Of a stretch of 64,000 nt of DNA, positions 35,056 through 42,594 are shown one piece after another (position 1 is the stretch's first letter; each line of letters starts with the position of its first letter). The position numbers and the translations under genes are program-made. The DNA lies in NCBI GenBank assembly GCA_020629035.1, contig JAHDEC010000013.1:1-64000 (forward strand), written 5' to 3'. A model generated the notes under the pieces. It worked only from the letters and a program-made list of their open reading frames with translations. It was not told where the DNA came from and made no database searches. This DNA comes from Saprospiraceae bacterium. Lineage in GTDB: Bacteria; Bacteroidota; Bacteroidia; Chitinophagales; Saprospiraceae.

Positions 35056-36258
35056 ATGAACTTACATGAATTTCAAGGCAAAGAATTATTAGCATCATAC
35101 GGTGTTACCATTCAAAGAGGTGTAGTTGCAGAAACTTTAGAAGAAGCCGTGAGTGGTTTTGAAAAGCTACAAAGTGAGACAGGGACAAAGTTTGCAGTTG
35201 TAAAAGCACAGATTCATGCAGGTGGCCGAGGTAAAGGTGGTGGAGTAAAATTGGCAAAAAACAAAGAAGAGTTAAAGGAGCATGCTGGAAATATTCTCGG
35301 TATGATGCTTAAAACTCCACAAACCCCAGGAGGTATTAATGGTCCCGGAAAATTAGTACGAAAGATTCTTATTGCAGAAGACGTCTATGCGCCTGATTTT
35401 GATGCATGTGAGGAAATCTATATCTCTATCTTAATGGATAGAGAAATGAAGAAAAACGTAATTATCTATTCTACTGAAGGTGGTATGGATATCGAAGAGG
35501 TTGCAGAACATACTCCACATTTAGTACATAAGGAATATGTAGATCCTACCTTAGGATTGATGCCTTTTCAAACTAGAAAAATTGCTTTTAATTTGGGACT
35601 ATCTGGTGTTGCCTTTAAAGGTATGACCAAATTTGTAAGTAATTTATACAAAGCATTTGTAGGAAGTGATGCTTCATTATTCGAAATAAATCCTTGTTTA
35701 AAAGCTGGTGATGATTCTATTATTGCTGTAGACTGTAAAGTGAGCTTAGACGAAAATGCTTTATTCAGACATCCTGATTTAGCTGCTCAGCGAGATGAAA
35801 GTGAAGAAGACGCAACAGAAGTTGAGGCTAAAAGCTACGGTTTAAATTTTGTCAACTTAGATGGTAATGTAGGTTGTATGGTTAATGGTGCAGGTCTTGC
35901 TATGGCAACTATGGACATCATCAAGTTGTCTGGTGGTTCTCCTGCTAACTTCCTAGATGTTGGTGGTACTGCTGATGCCGCAAGAGTGGAGCAAGCATTC
36001 CGAATCATACTAAGAGATGAGAACGTAAAGGCTATCCTTATAAATATTTTTGGTGGAATTGTACGATGCGATCGTGTGGCGCAAGGTGTAGTAGATGCTT
36101 ATAAAAACATTGGGAATATTTCAGTGCCTATTATTGTAAGACTTCAAGGAACAAACGCTGATATTGCTAAAACCATTATCGATGAAAGTGGTCTTGAGGT
36201 GCACTCAGCTATCCAATTGCAAGAAGCAGCTGATTTAGTCGAGAAACTAGTCGGTTAA
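35056..36258 (+). CDS. sucC: Succinyl-CoA synthetase, ADP-forming, beta subunit
   Basis: SucC is the nucleotide-binding subunit that makes ATP or GTP from succinyl-CoA in the TCA cycle. The 400-residue protein begins MNLHEFQGKELLASYGV; the ATP-grasp domain has KAQIHAGGRGKGGGVKL and FEINPCL; the C-terminal ligase domain has FLDVGGTADAARVEQAF and INIFGGIVRCDRVAQGVV. The sucD partner is not adjacent in the window. A short-leader promoter lies just upstream and a hairpin follows. Confidence 0.97.
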   Translation: MNLHEFQGKELLASYGVTIQRGVVAETLEEAVSGFEKLQSETGTKFAVVKAQIHAGGRGKGGGVKLAKNKEELKEHAGNILGMMLKTPQTPGGINGPGKLVRKILIAEDVYAPDFDACEEIYISILMDREMKKNVIIYSTEGGMDIEEVAEHTPHLVHKEYVDPTLGLMPFQTRKIAFNLGLSGVAFKGMTKFVSNLYKAFVGSDASLFEINPCLKAGDDSIIAVDCKVSLDENALFRHPDLAAQRDESEEDATEVEAKSYGLNFVNLDGNVGCMVNGAGLAMATMDIIKLSGGSPANFLDVGGTADAARVEQAFRIILRDENVKAILINIFGGIVRCDRVAQGVVDAYKNIGNISVPIIVRLQGTNADIAKTIIDESGLEVHSAIQLQEAADLVEKLVG

Positions 36259-36325
36259 TCTGACTGCTAGCTCAATAGTCCTTTATTATTAAGCTAGGTC
36301 TTGTAGATTTTCTAAGTATTTGTTG

Positions 36326-36346
36326 TTTGGTACGTTTTGTACCAAA
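36326..36346. terminator. Hairpin between sucC and the convergent HAD gene
   Basis: TTTGGTAC (36326-36333) and GTACCAAA (36339-36346) form a perfect eight-base stem with a five-base loop, flanked by A/T tracts. It lies between converging genes and can serve both. Confidence 0.65.
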
Positions 36347-36363
36347 AGGAATATATTAATGAG

Positions 36364-37026
36364 TTACTGATCGGTAACTAGTGTCAAATCATTTAAAAAA
36401 GTTGAATCCATATCTGCAAAACTTTCAAAGCAGTACTTGGCTTCGTGGAGGTATTTTTGTTGACCAATACCAATACTTAACATTCCAGCCGAATTTGCGG
36501 CTTGCACCCCAGCTATAGCATCTTCAAATACCACACAATTTTCTGGAGGTATTCTCATAAGTTCTGCAGCCAACAAGAATCCTTCTGGACTTGGTTTTGT
36601 GCTTTCAACGGATTTACCATCTACAATCACATCAAATGAGGAAGTGAGTCGAAGTATATTTAAGATGAGTTTGGCATTCTTGCTAGCTGAGCCTAAAGCC
36701 ATTCTATGGCCCGTATCTCTAATCTTTTCCATGACCGTTAAAACACCGGGCAATAACTCCTTTCTAGTCATATGACTAATGAGAGAAACATAGTGCTGGT
36801 TTTTCTCTTCTAACCAAATATTACGCTGTTTTTGCGAAAAGCTCTTTTTTGATTTTTTTAATATCCATTCTAATGATTGGACTCTCCCAACTCCTTTGAG
36901 TTCCTCATTTTCCTCCAGCGTAAATTGAACGCCAGCCTTTGCTGCAATGGCTTGCCAACATTGAAAATGATACTTAGCAGTATCAACAATTACCCCATCC
37001 AAATCAAATATGAATCCTTTCTGCAT
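36364..37026 (-). CDS. Beta-phosphoglucomutase-like HAD hydrolase
   Basis: This 220-residue HAD-superfamily enzyme has FDLDGVIVDTAKYHFQCW (nucleophile Asp8, acid/base Asp10), a helical cap with the sugar-phosphate loop GVGRVQSLEWIL, ALGSASKNAK (motif II), KPSPEGFLLAAELM (motif III Lys) and VFEDAIAGVQAANSAGM (motif IV). This signature is that of beta-phosphoglucomutase, which interconverts beta-glucose 1- and 6-phosphate after maltose or trehalose phosphorolysis. No phosphorylase or transporter is adjacent, so other phosphosugar substrates remain possible. Confidence 0.85.
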   Translation of the reverse strand: MQKGFIFDLDGVIVDTAKYHFQCWQAIAAKAGVQFTLEENEELKGVGRVQSLEWILKKSKKSFSQKQRNIWLEEKNQHYVSLISHMTRKELLPGVLTVMEKIRDTGHRMALGSASKNAKLILNILRLTSSFDVIVDGKSVESTKPSPEGFLLAAELMRIPPENCVVFEDAIAGVQAANSAGMLSIGIGQQKYLHEAKYCFESFADMDSTFLNDLTLVTDQ

Positions 37027-37222
37027 CTTGTTTTCTTTTTTTACACTAAACCACCGACTTAAGCTTACATAAATTCCACTTATTTACAGATCAAATTAAG
37101 GATTACAGCCGATGCATTTCACGTTTAATTCAGTCAAATGAATAAATACTTAGTGAACGAATCAGCTAATATAATACCCAATAGTTATAATGCTTATGAA
37201 AACTGGAACTATCTATAAAAAA

Positions 37223-38026
37223 TCAAGTTAATTTTTCAAATAACTCCGTATCTATAGATCCTTCAAACGATTGTACAGCTGGACCAATCAAATAGATATC
37301 TTCAAAGCCATTCGCCACTTTTTTAAACTTAACTTGTAAGGAACCACCCAAGGTCTTAATCTTTATATTAGTCTTTTGATCGCCAACCTTTGTATAATGA
37401 GCTAGACTTGCAGCAACCACTCCAGTACCGCACGAATAAGTTTCGTCTTCTACCCCTCGCTCATACGTTCGCACAAATAAGCCCTCCTCTTCTTCATGCA
37501 CAAAATTGACGTTGATTCCTTTTTCTGCAAAAGGACCGGAGTGTCTTATTTGAAATCCAGCTTTCTTGACATTTAAGTGACTTACATTTTCTTTAAAAGA
37601 AACGTAATGGGGTGAACCCGTATCTAAAACATAATCATGCTCAAAAGACTTAACTTCTTTAACATCTGACATTTTTAGGGAAACAATATTATTACCTTCA
37701 ATACTTGCCTCGTGGATACCATCGATGGCCTCAAAGCTGCATTGGTTTTTTATAATCCCCAAGGCATGGGCAAAATGAACGATACAGCGTCCTCCATTGC
37801 CACACATGCTACTCTTATTACCATCGGAGTTATAATACTCCATGGTAAAATTTAGCGTATTGTGTGCACATAAGAAAATAACCCCGTCTGCACCAATACC
37901 GAATCGTCTATGACAAATAGCTTTAATAAAAGGCTCCACAGACTTGATGTCGATCAGTCCTTTCAGGTTATTTACCATAATAAAATCATTACCCGTACCG
38001 TGATATTTAGTAAAATGTAAAACCAT
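37223..38026 (-). CDS. dapF: Diaminopimelate epimerase
   Basis: DapF turns LL-DAP into meso-DAP for peptidoglycan and lysine. From the ATG at 38026 the product is 267 residues and begins MVLHFTKYHGTGNDFIMVNN; the frame is open two codons further to a TTG, which is less likely. The two catalytic cysteines are Cys75 in MCGNGGRC and Cys199 in YSCGTGVVAASLA. RRFGIGADGVIFL and YYNSDGNKSSMCGN are also conserved. It is divergent from the DegQ-like gene with back-to-back promoters. Confidence 0.95.
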   Translation of the reverse strand: MVLHFTKYHGTGNDFIMVNNLKGLIDIKSVEPFIKAICHRRFGIGADGVIFLCAHNTLNFTMEYYNSDGNKSSMCGNGGRCIVHFAHALGIIKNQCSFEAIDGIHEASIEGNNIVSLKMSDVKEVKSFEHDYVLDTGSPHYVSFKENVSHLNVKKAGFQIRHSGPFAEKGINVNFVHEEEEGLFVRTYERGVEDETYSCGTGVVAASLAHYTKVGDQKTNIKIKTLGGSLQVKFKKVANGFEDIYLIGPAVQSFEGSIDTELFEKLT

Positions 38027-38056
38027 AGACAAGCTGAAGTGAATATTGTTATATTA

Positions 38057-38064
38057 CAAAAATA
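38057..38064 (-). promoter_or_regulatory. -7 promoter element for dapF
   Basis: The minus strand reads TATTTTTG, a perfect TAnnTTTG, 30 bp upstream of the dapF ATG. It sits nine bases from a plus-strand -7 element for the protease gene. Confidence 0.5.
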
Positions 38065-38073
38065 AATAATATG

Positions 38074-38081
38074 TATATTTG
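38074..38081 (+). promoter_or_regulatory. -7 promoter element for the DegQ-like protease gene
   Basis: TATATTTG is a perfect TAnnTTTG; transcription would start near 38087 and leave a leader of about 88 bases before the ATG at 38175. Confidence 0.5.
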
Positions 38082-38174
38082 CATTAGATTTCTATTAAAT
38101 AATGCTGCAAATGATGCCTTAAAGATATTAATTAGCTTCAAAGGGACGTTTGAACTGTAAGGAATTTAAAAAGT

Positions 38175-39596
38175 ATGAAAAACACATTATACATCTTACT
38201 TGTGAGTTGCTTAGTTTCTTTACTCAGTATTGTTGTATACGATCATCTCTCTAAACCATATCATCAACCAGCAAATCTTGATGAATTTTCAAGATTGGTT
38301 AATAATGACCAATTAAATCTCGAAGGTTCGCTCAGAAGTCTTTTTACATCCTCCTCTCCTACTGATTTTACACTTGCAGCTAATAAAGGGAGAAAAGCGA
38401 CAGTAGCAATAAGCACCTTTGATCAAGAACACTATAACCAATCCCAAAGAACTATGAAGTCTTCTCATGGTTCAGGGGTAATTATCAGCTCCGATGGATA
38501 TGTGGTGACCAATTATCATGTAATAAAAGAATCAACTAATATTAAAATCACTACCGACGAACAAAAGCAATTTTCAGGAAGAATGGTTGGTTACGATGAA
38601 TTTACAGACATTGCTCTTTTAAAGGTAGAGGATAATCAACTTCCCTATATGGCGATTGGTAATTCAGATTCTATCCATGTGGGAGAATGGGTGTTAGCGG
38701 TTGGAAATCCATATAATTTACAATCATCCGTTACGGCAGGAATTGTAAGTGCTAAAGCTCGTGATATAAATGTTTTACAGACGCAAGGCATAGAGTCTTT
38801 TATACAGACCGATGCTGCAGTAAACCCAGGAAATAGCGGTGGAGCATTGATTAACACGAATGGTGAACTTGTAGGTATTAATACAGCCATTATGTCCGAA
38901 TCGGGCAATAGTGAAGGCTTCTCTTTTGCGATTCCATCTAACTTGGTTCAGAAAGTAATTTTTGACATCATTGAATTTGGAAGTGTGCAGCGAGCTTGGA
39001 TGGGTATTAGAGTGTTTAATCTTTCTGACTTAGAAAGAAGTCGAAAGTTAGGCGAAAACACAAAAGGTGTGTTGATCGATGTTGTCGAGAAAGAAGGAGC
39101 AGCTGCATCAGCAGGCTTAAGAAAAGATGATATTATTCAGTTTATAAACGGCAGCGCAATTCTTAACAAATCTCAATTTACCGAGCAGTTAGCCTTATAT
39201 AGACCTGGTGATAAAATTTCAGTCAAGTTTTTAAGAGATAATAAAGAGGTACGAAAAACTGTCATTTTGCGTAATCAGCTAAATACCACCGATTACATTT
39301 CGATAAGGAAGGATCCTATTCTTAAAAAGCTTGGTATCGAATTACGAAATTTAGATACTAAAGAAGCACGTAGAATGCGTAAACAAGGCGTTTATGTGGT
39401 TTCTGTAAAAAAGAATGGAATACTTGACCGGACCAACATTGATCCTGGTTATATCATTACCCGTTGCAATGAAACACCGGTTCAAACAGTTGATGAACTA
39501 GTGGAGATATTGAATAAAAAAGGTAAAATCTATTTGGAAGGATTTTATGAAAATTACCCAGGTGAGTACCCTTACATTTTTGATCTAAATATATAG
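38175..39596 (+). CDS. DegQ/HtrA-like periplasmic serine protease with two PDZ domains
   Basis: An N-terminal hydrophobic segment (LYILLVSCLVSLLSIVVY) acts as signal or anchor. The trypsin-like domain (about 70-270) has the triad His115 (VTNYHVI), Asp145 (FTDIALLK) and Ser221 (NPGNSGGAL). A first PDZ domain follows (about 275-370: AWMGIRVFNL, GVLIDVVEKEGAAASAGLRKD), then a second, poorer one (about 385-473: GIELRNLD, GVYVVSVKKNGI). It degrades or refolds misfolded envelope proteins and probably responds to envelope stress, matching the heavy load of secreted giants. The loss of clear similarity in the second PDZ is usual in bacteroidete Deg proteins. Confidence 0.93.
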   Translation: MKNTLYILLVSCLVSLLSIVVYDHLSKPYHQPANLDEFSRLVNNDQLNLEGSLRSLFTSSSPTDFTLAANKGRKATVAISTFDQEHYNQSQRTMKSSHGSGVIISSDGYVVTNYHVIKESTNIKITTDEQKQFSGRMVGYDEFTDIALLKVEDNQLPYMAIGNSDSIHVGEWVLAVGNPYNLQSSVTAGIVSAKARDINVLQTQGIESFIQTDAAVNPGNSGGALINTNGELVGINTAIMSESGNSEGFSFAIPSNLVQKVIFDIIEFGSVQRAWMGIRVFNLSDLERSRKLGENTKGVLIDVVEKEGAAASAGLRKDDIIQFINGSAILNKSQFTEQLALYRPGDKISVKFLRDNKEVRKTVILRNQLNTTDYISIRKDPILKKLGIELRNLDTKEARRMRKQGVYVVSVKKNGILDRTNIDPGYIITRCNETPVQTVDELVEILNKKGKIYLEGFYENYPGEYPYIFDLNI

Positions 39597-39654
39597 TAAT
39601 ATTATCTTCACTATTTAATAATCTAGCTTTACTTTTAGGGAGCTAATTATAGAT

Positions 39655-41811
39655 ATGTTACGTTTTGTTCCCTTATTTTTTCTCTTGTTCAATGTTGTTT
39701 TTTGTGTCGCACAAAATGATACGTGGAGATCACCCGTCATAGCTGATCAACTGTGGAAATACGCTTATGAAAATGCAGCTATATCAGAAGATTGGAGAAC
39801 AATTAACTATGATGATAGCTCTTGGTTAGAAGGGCAAGGAGGATTTGGCTACGCTGATAATGACGACAATACCATCATTCCTCCAGCTGCATCCGTATTT
39901 ATGCGAGCAAGCTTTGAAGTGAGTGATTTGTCGGCGATTTCAAACGCTATTCTACATGCTGATTTTGATGATGGCTTTGTAGCTTATTTAAATGGGCAAG
40001 AAATTGCGCGTTCTAACATAGCTGGGAATTTCCCAAGCCATGACGCTTCTGCCATAGATTATAGAGAAGCACAAATATATCAAGGTGGTTTACCACTTAC
40101 CTTCCCGCTTTCAAATACAGCATTACAAGCTATACTCTTAGAAGGTACTAATGTACTAGCTGTCCAAACGCATAATTTTGGTGGTACTAACAGCAGTGAT
40201 ATGAGTGCACTCTATTGGTTCTCTCTTCTTAGTGCAGATGACTCGCTTTGGAATGATCCACCAGCATGGCTGGTTACCGAAAACATATCATCTAACTTAC
40301 CTATTGTAAAAATTAATACTAATAACATTTCTGTTCCTGATGATCCAGCAATACCAGCTACTCTTTCTATTATCTGGAATGAGGATGGCAGTCCAAATTT
40401 TTCAGATGCTTTTCCCAATGAATACCAAGGGCCTATAGACATAGAAACTAGAGGAAATAGTTCTCAGTTTTTCTTTCCTAAAAAGAACTTTGGCATTGAG
40501 ATTAAAGATGAAAATGGCGAAGATATGGACACCAGTTTTTTGGACTTTCCATCTGAAGAAGACTTCATCCTTCATGGCCCTTACTCCGATAAATCGCTGA
40601 TGAGAAATGATCTTGTTATGCATCTAACTCGAAGTATAGGACAATACGCAAGCAAAACAAGATTTGTAGAACTGTTCTTAAATGAGCAATATGAAGGTAT
40701 ATATCTACTCATGGAGAGAATAAAACGAGACGAAAATCGAGTAGATATTGCCAAACTAGGTATTGATGAAAATGAAGGGGATGATTTAACAGGCGGATAT
40801 ATCATACGGCTCGATCATGGTGAAGTAGATTGGTTTTCGTCTTTTGATATTTTTAGTGTTCCTGGGCAAAAAATTGCCTTCCAATATGTGAGTCCATCAA
40901 GGACAAAAATAACTCCCCAGCAAGCTAATTACATCCAAAGCTATGTTGACAGCTTTGAAATATCCTTAAATAATCCTTCAGAGCCATATGGTGGTAAATA
41001 CTACTATGAGTATATGGACTTAGCTTCATTTGCAGAACACTTTATTATTAGCGAGTTAGGAAAAAATGTCGACGCATACCGATTAAGTAGTTATTTACAT
41101 AAGGACAAAGACAGTAATGGAGGGCTTTTAAAGGCTGGACCCATTTGGGATTTTAATCTTGCTTTTGGTAATGCTGATTATTGTGGAGGTGGTTTTACCA
41201 ATGGGTGGATTTATGATGTGCATTGCGGGTATAATCCATTTTGGTATGATCGTTTATTGAAGGAAGAACGATTTACTCAGCTATTAGCTTGTAAATGGGC
41301 TGAGTACAGAGAAGGACCTTTTCATCGGGATTCAATTTTTGCCTACATTGATCAACGTGCCGAATTATTAGATGAAGCACAGGAAAGAAATTTTGAACGC
41401 TTTGATATTCTAGAGACCTATATATGGCCCAACTTTACGGTAGAGGGATCATATATTGAAGAGAAAGCCTTCCTAAAAACCTTTATTGCTAATCGATTAA
41501 CATGGATGGATAATAACATGCCAGGCAATTGTCTAAGCAGCCAAACTGGAGTCATTCCGTCAGAAATTAAGCTCTATCCTAACCCAGCATCAGATCAAAT
41601 TACCATAGCCTACCATGAAGACTTAAATATTAAGCGCATAAACATCACTAATCTTTTAGGCAACACCATAAAAAATTATAGTCCAATTATCGGACAAAAA
41701 TCAATACAGATAGATGTTGCAGATTTTGCTCAAGGAAGTTATATCATACAACTATCTGATGAGACGGGCACCATCCTGGGGAGCTCTAAATTTATTAAAA
41801 TCCAAGACTAG
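39655..41811 (+). CDS. Secreted CotH-family protein with T9SS type A sorting domain
   Basis: Signal peptide 1-20 (FLLFNVVFCVAQ). Residues 25-195 form a galactose-binding-like beta domain (WLEGQGGFGYADND, FDDGFVAYLNGQEIARSN, GTNVLAVQTHNF). Residues about 215-630 are a CotH-type kinase-like domain: IETRGNSSQFFFPKKNFGIE, DFILHGPYSDKSLMRN, FVELFLNEQYEGIYLLMERI and the metal-binding GPIWDFNLAFGNADY. CotH of Bacillus phosphorylates spore-coat proteins. The end (IKLYPNPASDQITIAY, RINITNLLGNTI, GSYIIQLSDETG) is a type A sorting signal. It may phosphorylate or otherwise modify surface proteins, though ATP outside the cell would be a problem, so its real substrate is open. Confidence 0.88.
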   Translation: MLRFVPLFFLLFNVVFCVAQNDTWRSPVIADQLWKYAYENAAISEDWRTINYDDSSWLEGQGGFGYADNDDNTIIPPAASVFMRASFEVSDLSAISNAILHADFDDGFVAYLNGQEIARSNIAGNFPSHDASAIDYREAQIYQGGLPLTFPLSNTALQAILLEGTNVLAVQTHNFGGTNSSDMSALYWFSLLSADDSLWNDPPAWLVTENISSNLPIVKINTNNISVPDDPAIPATLSIIWNEDGSPNFSDAFPNEYQGPIDIETRGNSSQFFFPKKNFGIEIKDENGEDMDTSFLDFPSEEDFILHGPYSDKSLMRNDLVMHLTRSIGQYASKTRFVELFLNEQYEGIYLLMERIKRDENRVDIAKLGIDENEGDDLTGGYIIRLDHGEVDWFSSFDIFSVPGQKIAFQYVSPSRTKITPQQANYIQSYVDSFEISLNNPSEPYGGKYYYEYMDLASFAEHFIISELGKNVDAYRLSSYLHKDKDSNGGLLKAGPIWDFNLAFGNADYCGGGFTNGWIYDVHCGYNPFWYDRLLKEERFTQLLACKWAEYREGPFHRDSIFAYIDQRAELLDEAQERNFERFDILETYIWPNFTVEGSYIEEKAFLKTFIANRLTWMDNNMPGNCLSSQTGVIPSEIKLYPNPASDQITIAYHEDLNIKRINITNLLGNTIKNYSPIIGQKSIQIDVADFAQGSYIIQLSDETGTILGSSKFIKIQD

Positions 41812-41858
41812 CTGATAACCTTTTTCCATTCATAACACTTAGTTTCAAATTAAGTATT

Positions 41859-42026
41859 ATGAAAAATCGAATCAAATCTTTCCTTTGTCTTTTATGTGCT
41901 TTAGTGTTGTTTACAGCATGCAGTACTTGCAAGTATGGATGTCCTGCAAAAATCACTAATATAGAAATAAACAAGCCTTTAGCATTGCCTGCAATGACTC
42001 ACATTTCATCTGAAGTTGCTGATTAA
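41859..42026 (+). CDS. Tiny cysteine-rich lipoprotein (55 aa)
   Basis: The ATG at 41859 opens 55 codons. LCLLCALVLFTAC is a lipoprotein signal with the lipidated Cys at residue 21, so the mature peptide is only 35 residues. It begins CSTCKYGCPAKIT, with three cysteines in eight residues, and then has a Pro/Ala-rich tail. The next gene encodes a close relative with the same mature start. The motif could bind a metal or form a disulfide next to the membrane; nothing firmer can be said. It lies 47 bp after the CotH gene on the same strand. Confidence 0.6.
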   Translation: MKNRIKSFLCLLCALVLFTACSTCKYGCPAKITNIEINKPLALPAMTHISSEVAD

Positions 42027-42084
42027 ACCACAGCTGTAGGGTCACTTTTTTAAGCCTAGTGGAACTTAGTTAAAAAAATTAATC

Positions 42085-42282
42085 ATGAACAACTTTAAAT
42101 CTATCTACTACTTCTTAATTATCCTTATTTCATTAAGTTTTGTTTGCTGCAAAACATGTAAATATGGATGTCCTGCAAAAATAACTCATACAGAAAGCAG
42201 CGAGCATTGCAAACCTAATGCAGAGCTGATAATTAGTACTGCAAACCCATACTTAGATAAGCACAAACTTACGGAATCATGA
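42085..42282 (+). CDS. Tiny cysteine-rich lipoprotein (65 aa), paralogue of the preceding gene
   Basis: The signal (YYFLIILISLSFVC) is followed by CKTCKYGCPAKITHTES, nearly identical to the mature start of the neighbour (CSTCKYGCPAKIT). Either of the two adjacent cysteines could be lipidated; alignment with the paralogue favours the second. The tail is different and longer, with one further Cys (EHCKPNAEL). The conserved core with divergent signals and tails suggests selection on TCKYGCPAKIT itself. The stop overlaps the next start as ATGA, so translation is probably coupled. Confidence 0.7.
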   Translation: MNNFKSIYYFLIILISLSFVCCKTCKYGCPAKITHTESSEHCKPNAELIISTANPYLDKHKLTES

Positions 42283-42587
42283 AACTAAGTCTGCTATTAA
42301 TCATTTTGTCGTTTTTAACGGATACAAAAGACCATAATCGATCGTCCAGTTTCGATCTCATTGAATATGAAAATGTGTACACTTTTTTGATGGATAAGGA
42401 GGCTTTTCAAAGTAGTAAAGCCAACTTAGTCCTCAAAAATCAAAAAGGAGAAAAATTATTTTCAAGAAAATTGAGAAGAAAAAACCAAGTCGTACAATTT
42501 GATTTTAGTCAATTACAGAGTGGCCAATATTGGTTCTATATTAAATATGGAGACACAGTAGATTGGAGATCTATAAATATCCAATAA
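42279..42587 (+). CDS. Small secreted protein resembling a stand-alone T9SS sorting domain (102 aa)
   Basis: The ATG overlaps the stop of the tiny lipoprotein by four bases. A short signal (LSLLLIILSFLT) precedes about 85 residues of beta strands: TFLMDKEAF, ANLVLKNQKGEKLFSRKLRRKNQVVQF, FSQLQSGQYWFYIKYGD. The spacing (strand, N-x-KG-x-x-x-F, RR, QL-x-x-G-x-Y) is that of a type A sorting domain with no cargo. A relative sits at 61000-61329 on the other side of the giant-gene cluster. The function is unknown. It ends seven bases before the convergent 2525-residue giant. Confidence 0.6.
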   Translation: MKLSLLLIILSFLTDTKDHNRSSSFDLIEYENVYTFLMDKEAFQSSKANLVLKNQKGEKLFSRKLRRKNQVVQFDFSQLQSGQYWFYIKYGDTVDWRSINIQ

Positions 42588-42594
42588 ACAGTCT

